This document shows, one piece after another, positions 58,286-64,000 of a stretch of DNA of 64,000 nucleotides; position 1 is the first letter of the stretch, and each line of letters begins with the position of its first letter. The stretch comes from Asterias rubens (taxonomy: Eukaryota; Echinodermata; Asteroidea; Forcipulatida; Asteriidae). The position numbers and the translations under genes were made by a program. The stretch spans positions 684,501-748,500 of the forward strand of contig NC_047062.1 of NCBI RefSeq assembly GCF_902459465.1, read 5' to 3'. Below the pieces are notes generated by a model. That model saw only the letters and a program-made list of their open reading frames with translations. It did no database searches and was not told where the DNA came from.

Positions 58286-61200
58286 CTATTTTAAAAAGAT
58301 ACATTAACATTAAAATGTATAGAATAAGATATTTCAAGAATAACACTATTAACCCTTGTATCGTTCCTTTTTGTTTCAATATCAGATGTTAAAAAACACA
58401 ACTACAATACAACCTGAGCAAAATCCTTAAAAATTAATAGACTTTGGCTGTCTGTTTACATCTTGAGTTCTACAGACGGTAATCTAGAGGTATGGACACA
58501 ACAGGTTATTTCTTCCATCACAATAGACCACTATGTTACTTTGCAAACTAACACGGTCGGCAATTTGACTCCCATAAATGGCCATCAGTGTTAGTCGACG
58601 AGGTAAAAGGAAAACCTCGCAATTTCGAGTGATACTTGTGTGGATCATTATATTCTACTTTAAAAAAATCTTTCTAATCATATGCATTTTATAACAAACA
58701 GTTACAAACTCTTTTCAAAGACCAACTTGACCGATCCAAGGCAAATATTCCTTTAAGAATATAATTCCAAAGATTGTTAGTGACAGAGATGAGACACTTT
58801 GTCATGACTAAGTAGTTTGTAAATGTCATACATGTTGAATCAAGTCAATCTAGCTTGAAATCTGGATTCTACAAGTTTGTAAACAGATGAGAGCACAATG
58901 CCATTTTTCTACCAGTGCATCCACACTTTTAAAAAAGTCAGGTGATCAATATGCAAATAAGGTCTCAATAGTTTACAGGCCTGTGAGCGGGTCATGAAAA
59001 AAAAAAGCGGAAAATTGTTGTCCGGATTTTGGGCCAGCACTATGAACGTATTTCAAGGCTTTAATTAAAAACTGAAGCGTATACAACACATTAACAGAAA
59101 CATAGGCCACAATTCTCTCAAGTAACAATATGTTGTGCATCCTCATTTTCAATATATTTTTGTAGCATTCCTTTAGGAATAAATCCACAAGCGCGATGAG
59201 TCCTCGTCGTCGGCTGCCATATATTTTACTTGTCGCAAAAAAAATACACACTGTACACAACGTACCATGTGTGCCTGATCTTGTCTCAAGGTGTTGGCTT
59301 TTTAGTAAAGTGCCCTCTATTGGTGAAATGGAACAATGACATTGAAGTACATGTTAAATAGACATCGTGCTAAACGAAAAATTAATAACAACGGCTCAAA
59401 TGAAAGACCAACACGGAGCATTATACTGGGTCTAGCCCCCGACTCAAAATCAAATCGCAATTAAAGTGCTTCCCGATTCCAGGTACGTGCTGCTTGGCGA
59501 TCTTCTTCGGATGTAAAAAAAAGAAGATAAAAACAACAGGAAAAAAACGGAGCCCGCAAGAAAAACAAGGAACGGGAAAAAAGCGGACCCAAGAAAAATG
59601 CGGACTGGGAAAATCAAAAAGAGCGGAAATCTGCAGATTTCACAGGCCTGAGTTTACCAAGCACTGTGGGTAATGGTCTGCAGTTTGAAGGAAAGAGAGA
59701 TTTATGTCCAATTCTTAAGAATCACTTGGCATGTTTGACCCACCTTTGAGCCTGTAGAGGTGGTGGTCTAATGGCTGGGGATTGGCTTGCTGGTCTGAGT
59801 AGTGGTGGTGGTGCATTATTCAGGGCACCCACTGTCTGTGTGGTTGATGTAGTCACTGTAGCTGGGTTGTCTGTCTGTTGCTGTTAAGAAAGGAAATAAG
59901 AGAATAAGTTCAAGAAAATAATCTTAGATGAATCCTAAATGTTGATAAGCTTCTTTCTGATTTTGGGGTGGAACAAAGACAAATTTACTAGAGCAAGATT
60001 TGAACCAACAACCGTGCAGGCACGCTACCAACTGAGCTATGCCCCTAATTTGGCAGTCTCCCTATTTTGTCATAATTTTAGCTTGGGGTGCCAGTCAGAA
60101 GCCATACAACCGTTAACTGCCGTGTAGCAAGGGATCACACCCATGTTTACAATACAACTTGGGAAGCAGCAGCCAGGGAATCACCTTAAGGGGATGTGAC
60201 TTGTTATTTCAGATATCAATTTACAAACTACAAGGAAAAGAACTTTCTTTTCTATCAGTAGATTTAAAATTGAGAAGTGGTAGAGACCTTCTGAGAATAT
60301 ATTAAGTGAAAAGAAGAATCGGACACGGGAGAGACTTAAGTCAGATTGGGTGAAAATATATAGAAAAATTAAGAAAATCTTTCAAGATGTGAGACTGCAA
60401 CTCACCTCTGCTTCTTCCTTGGTCTTGACTTCTTTGAGTTGAGCTTTATTATCTGCCTCCCATTCCTCCATCACTTGATCGAGGTTGAAACGACGGCGGA
60501 AATTCACCATGAAACTCCGACACTGCGCAGCATTCTTGTTTCCTACAACATCAGCGATAGCGTCGTAGTCGCGCCCGTATTTTCTGATTGCTGTAGGAAT
60601 AAATCACAGCACCAAGAGTAGGAGGGTTAAATTTTGTGGGGGATTTTGTCACAATCAAACGCAGTCATGAAGCAATAAGTCTTAAAGTAACAGAATTGAA
60701 TTTGACCTACCCTGTACAGCAAGGAGTTGCTCTTCACTTGTCCAGCGTGAATTGTTGCGAGCAGCGTTTTCAGTTAACCTAAAGTCACCCAGGTCAAAAA
60801 GTTTGACCCTCTGTGTTCCTAGAAACTGTTTGTTCAACTGGATCTGTGGGTTAGAAATGAATATGGTCAAAGAGGGGTTTAACATAGTGTTTTGGACGAG
60901 TACCCGCACTCCCCTCTCTAGCACATCCACTGCCAACCTTTAACCCTCAACCTTTAACCTTTAAACCTACAATGTACCTCTTTAGATTAACAATCTCTGT
61001 GTATAATGCCTGCAGGATTGCATCTCCCTGGTTTGAAGTCAATGCCAATAAGTCTTCATAGTCCAGATACATGTCCACCCCTAACCCTCTATTACAACAC
61101 ACTGTCAACCTTCAACCTTTAACCTTTAAACTTACCTGTCTCTTTAGGTTAACAATATCTGTGTCTAGTGCCTTGAAGATTGCATCTCCCTGGTTTGAAG

Positions 61201-63445
61201 TCAGTGCCATTAAGTCTTCATAGTCCAGATACATTCCTTTAGGAGGCTTCTTCTTGGTACGGAATGGATGATGACGATGGCTACTGCTTTCATTACGTAC
61301 TGGGCCAACATGAGTACGCATCACACCAGTCCGCCTGTGACATATATACAACAAGGGTACTTCAGAAATGCTTCACTTCACGATGTCACCAAAATAATTG
61401 TTGAGACAACAAATTATTTAAGTGACTTGGTTTTACTCATTTCTCAAAAACTACAGCACCTTAGCAAGTAATATTTTAAGGGAAGCTTTCAACCATCATT
61501 ATCTTCAATCCGTGTAAGTTTAATGTGAATCTGTGGACATTGTGTTTTGTGTTACAAAGAGTACTTAAACCCTTGAACAGTGGTCCAGCGCTAGAATTTT
61601 GTCTGCAAATCTGACCATCTGTAAACATTTATACAGGAACTATTTGCTAAGAAACTGAACCCCCTCCCCAACACCATACAGTACGACCATCTCCCAACTG
61701 ACCTCCAAAAACTGTAGCAGGCATTGCATAACAATCCTTTTTGTGTTGTGTGTAGCTGGCTAACTGTACTGGCACAGTTGGAACAGATGCTCTTAGTCGC
61801 CCCTTCGACTGGAACGATCTGAAAGGCAAAAGCAAACAAAAATTACTTGCTAAACATAATGCAGCTAATGGCAACAAATTTGAAAACTAACATATATTTT
61901 GATTTGGGGGTTGATTGCCACTAGACCATTTCTTAGAACCTACCTTCGAGTCTTTCTCTGGATCAAAAGTTTGATCTTCTTTCTCTTTGACTTTTTCTTC
62001 AGTTTCTGAGCCCTCGCTGAAAAAATAACAAACATATATTTCAGTCATTCGTGAATATAGATTAGAACTTATGAGATATTGACAACAGTGTACAATAGGT
62101 GGAGTCAATGACAGTTTGTTTGTCAAATGTACACCTACTTTAAGTACAGCCAATTGAACAACAGATGACTGAACTCATACAATTTCTAAATGCACGTAAA
62201 AAGCTCTAAATAAATATGTGCTTACAACCTTGTGTTTTGCCAAAAATAGCTAATTGCCTAATGTGGTCAACATGCAGGGCATTAATTATTTTTGTTAATT
62301 TATACCATAGGTCATTTTGGTTGGTAAAATGTTTGCAACAGCTATTTTTTCAACTTTGTATCTTGTCTTGCATTGTCATAATTTGCAACTTATCCATTCG
62401 TCCCCATCATTACTGTGTGTTTGTTTGTTCTGTGTGTCTCACCTCTCATTGTCTTTTTGTCCAGCGGCTAGCTTTCTTGCTTGTCTGTCCATTAGACTTG
62501 TACTAGTCCTTGTTTTCTTCCATTGGTAGTAGTACTTTACGAGGCAGCTGATTGACTTATCTGGCAGCTAGATGGAAAAAATACCAAATGTGGAAGCTTC
62601 ATCTTCAATTGCATCATGAATAAGAACAATTCTTTTGTTTTGAGGGTACTGCTTATAAGATGTGCACAAACCAGAGTAAAATTTGAAAAGAATATGCTTA
62701 CCGAGTTTTTTAAGAGCACCAATTGATGAGATTCAAACCCATGACTGTAACCAATTTACTTATAAGTCTTAACTAGCTTGCCATAAAAAGGCTGTCAACC
62801 TTTTGTGTCTCCATAAAATAGTTATCTCAGTACATACATGTATCTGAAAATGGGCCATTTCAGGATACATCCTCAGTCATTAATTACCATGATCACTGAT
62901 ATCTGCAAGTTTTTTGCAGTAAAACTCTGCTAAGCTGTGTTTACATTATAAAATAACAACTCAAACAGAAATCAAAACACAAAAGTTATTGAATAACATC
63001 TGAAGGAATTATAATATTGAATCAGGAAAAGGTTTTGTTTTTCTTTACTGATATTAATTTACTGATTTTCACTGCTCCAACTCTCCTTAGACTTAGTTTC
63101 AAGTCTGCGATCACATTCTGTGTTTACATGGAAAGCAGTAATATCATTGTCTACAATAATACCCTCTCTCACATCTACTACAAACACTTGAAATCAAGTC
63201 TACACCTCACCTGGGATAACCATAACTTACCATTTGTCTGATTCTGTGAAAGCTTTTACCATGAAAGCTAAAAGCCTGTTCAAAGAGCACCTTATCCTCC
63301 ACTGACCACTCATCAGGGAATGGCGTGAAGTTAGGCAGATCAGCCAGGGATTTATCCACGTTATGTTTATGCCAGAACAGCATACCCAGTGCTTGCTCAG
63401 TGTTGTATCCATAGCGTTCTTTGGCCAAGCAAATGTACTCATCCA
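58120..63445 (-). CDS. RCOR: REST corepressor (CoREST/RCOR), nine 3' exons; N-terminus outside window
   Basis: Scaffold that joins LSD1/KDM1A and HDAC1/2 to chromatin. Exons on minus: 63445-63231, 62567-62443, 62016-61944, 61818-61703, 61334-61136, 60843-60711, 60590-60406, 59880-59744 and 58285-58120. Every junction keeps frame, giving 448 residues. Order seen: end of ELM2 ([20 protein letters not shown]), SANT1 ([15 protein letters not shown]... [11 protein letters not shown]), an acidic Lys/Glu linker, a C-x2-C-x15-C-x2-C finger, the LSD1-binding linker ([15 protein letters not shown] then a coiled coil), SANT2 ([20 protein letters not shown]... [16 protein letters not shown]) and a Pro-rich tail. 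Vertebrate RCOR1-3 cannot be told apart here, so the symbol is generic. The finger is not present in vertebrate RCOR1 as I remember it. Confidence 0.96.
58975..59650. repeat. Interspersed repeat in RCOR intron, ends with ACAGGCCTG
   Basis: Both ends carry CAGGCCTG followed or preceded by purine-rich GCGGA tracts (on the minus strand CAGGCCTGTGAAATCTGCAG then runs of CCGC and T). Looks like an interspersed repeat but cannot be classified. Confidence 0.4.
59744..59880 (-). CDS. RCOR: RCOR exon: Pro-rich tail 1
   Basis: CTTAACAG acceptor, CAAAG|GTGGGT donor. Encodes [40 protein letters not shown] then PLQAQ. Confidence 0.9.
59940..60060 (-). mobile_element. tRNA-derived SINE fragment
   Basis: Minus strand: GGGGCATAGCTCAGTTGGTA then GCGTGCCTGCACGG and GGTTCAAATC, that is an A box and B box at tRNA spacing. 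No complete cloverleaf 3' half or CCA, so a SINE or tRNA pseudogene rather than a tRNA gene. Confidence 0.65.
60406..60590 (-). CDS. RCOR: RCOR exon: SANT2
   Basis: CCTACAG acceptor, GAG|GTGAGT donor. Encodes [40 protein letters not shown] and a charged [10 protein letters not shown] end. SANT2 of CoREST binds nucleosomal DNA. Confidence 0.95.
60711..60843 (-). CDS. RCOR: RCOR exon: coiled-coil end and SANT2 start
   Basis: CCCACAG acceptor, CAGG|GTAGGT donor. Encodes [40 protein letters not shown] then AVQ. Confidence 0.94.
60914..61074 (-). pseudogene. Duplicated RCOR linker exon (relic or alternative exon)
   Basis: Repeats the 3' part of the exon at 61136-61334, shifted by 162 bp, with the downstream intron. 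Encodes [20 protein letters not shown] then NLKR. No good acceptor is duplicated, and the donor AAGAG|GTACAT is weaker and in a different phase, so normal use is unlikely. Confidence 0.75.
61136..61334 (-). CDS. RCOR: RCOR exon: LSD1-binding linker
   Basis: GTCACAG acceptor, CAG|GTAAGT donor. Encodes [40 protein letters not shown] and [14 protein letters not shown] is the conserved start of the LSD1-binding segment. Confidence 0.93.
61703..61818 (-). CDS. RCOR: RCOR exon: GATA-like zinc finger
   Basis: TTTCAG acceptor, GGAG|GTCAGT donor. Encodes [15 protein letters not shown], then 15 residues, CNACYSFWR, continuing in the next exon as RTGVMR. Spacing C-x2-C-x15-C-x2-C followed by aromatic and basic residues resembles the GATA-type fingers of MTA and RERE. 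Confidence 0.85.
61944..62016 (-). CDS. RCOR: RCOR exon: acidic linker
   Basis: TTTTTTCAG acceptor, AAG|GTAGGT donor. Encodes [20 protein letters not shown] then EKDSK. Low complexity; assigned by phase agreement on both sides. Confidence 0.85.
62443..62567 (-). CDS. RCOR: RCOR exon: SANT1 end
   Basis: CATCTAG acceptor, GAGAG|GTGAGA donor. Encodes [36 protein letters not shown], close to vertebrate RCOR. Confidence 0.95.
62712..62785 (-). mobile_element. Weak tRNA/SINE-like fragment
   Basis: Minus strand GTCATGGGTTTGAATCTCAT has a B-box-like core; an upstream A box is poor. RCOR intron. Confidence 0.35.
63231..63445 (-). CDS. RCOR: RCOR exon: ELM2 end and SANT1 start
   Basis: CACACAG acceptor, ATG|GTAAGT donor. 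Encodes [54 protein letters not shown] and [14 protein letters not shown]. Confidence 0.95.
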
Positions 63446-64000
63446 CTGTGTGTGAAGTGGGAAAAACAAGAATGTTTGCTGTGACAGGAAACATTTACAG
63501 TCAGGGATTTAGTAAGTTAGTGTAGAAAAAGGCAACAGAGCGTCAACATTTGCAATAAAATGAAGTGCATTCTATGGACTTTGGGACACTACACATGTAC
63601 AACTTCCCAGTGTTAGCAGAAATCTAAATATTAAGCGTAAACTTTCAAGAACAGACCTGAGAAGCCTGCTACTACGAACCAATGTAGCATCTCCAAAGGC
63701 AGATATTGTTTGGAATTCAAATATAAGAAAGAGTGTTCAAAATCCATCCCCACACCCCAGTTACAAAGTTATCACAGTGTCATACAACAGGAAAAGCCAC
63801 TTTGAGTTACGTTTATCACAGTGACTTTATGATCTTATCATGTTAGAAGGAACATGATGTGGAAAATGTTTTCTGTGTTACAGGATGGAACATATTGGTT
63901 GAAGCGTTTTGTGCATAGAAGATAGTACCATACACATTCTTCATACCATCAACTCTCATATATTCAATGTGTGAAGTATCCACTAAGGCCAAGTTAAAAT
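63446..64000 (-). other. RCOR upstream intron, no further exon seen
   Basis: The missing N-terminal part of ELM2 should lie upstream on the minus strand. I see no in-frame exon in these 555 bases. Confidence 0.5.

Noticed and set aside
58056..58307. Plus-strand 83-codon frame
   Set aside because: Antisense of the RCOR terminal exon, which has the matching phase, Pro-rich family tail and stop.
59995..60055. Functional tRNA gene
   Set aside because: A and B boxes are present, but acceptor stem pairing is not visible and the sequence continues as a SINE-like body.

Overview
This is animal nuclear DNA: AT-rich, with genes split into short exons by GT-AG introns and a very high load of non-coding repeats. 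Three conserved metazoan genes can be read exon by exon. The interspersed repeats (a roughly 390-bp inverted-repeat element family bounded by TTAA, several foldback elements, tRNA-derived SINEs) resemble repeats I associate with echinoderms, most likely a starfish. That assignment is from memory and was not checked by a search.

Layout. (1) 1426-27506, plus strand: the last eight coding exons of a GALNT2-type polypeptide N-acetylgalactosaminyltransferase, giving the C-terminal 330 residues (end of the catalytic domain and the whole ricin-type lectin domain). Its introns hold five of the seven minisatellites: 31-bp, 15-bp, 39-bp (about 38 copies), 38-bp (about 86 copies) and 59-bp units; a 26-bp array lies in the same 12.3-kb intron as the 38- and 59-bp arrays. 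(2) 27507-37600: 3' flank and intergenic DNA with a decayed PIF/Harbinger transposase (plus strand) beside an intact three-exon MADF-domain gene (minus strand). (3) 37609-41964, plus strand: a six-exon gene for a 231-residue acidic-tailed protein that I do not recognise. Its fourth intron is largely a minisatellite made from the exon-4/intron-4 junction. (4) 45157-50801, minus strand: complete V-ATPase subunit D (seven coding exons, 249 residues). (5) 58120-63445, minus strand: nine exons of a CoREST/RCOR corepressor, lacking only its N-terminal part; unlike vertebrate RCOR it carries a GATA-like zinc finger after SANT1. The DNA between 50.8 and 58.1 kb is 5' flank of the V-ATPase gene and probable RCOR 3'UTR with more repeats.

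The genes do not form a functional unit: Golgi O-glycosylation, proton pumping and LSD1-CoREST chromatin repression are unrelated. The common theme is structural. Small tandem duplications have repeatedly copied pieces of exons with their splice sites: the donor of exon 4 in the unknown gene, the acceptor of exon 6 in the V-ATPase gene, and most of one RCOR exon. At least three inverted-repeat element families share TTAA boundaries. I found no CRISPR array, operon or other prokaryotic system.
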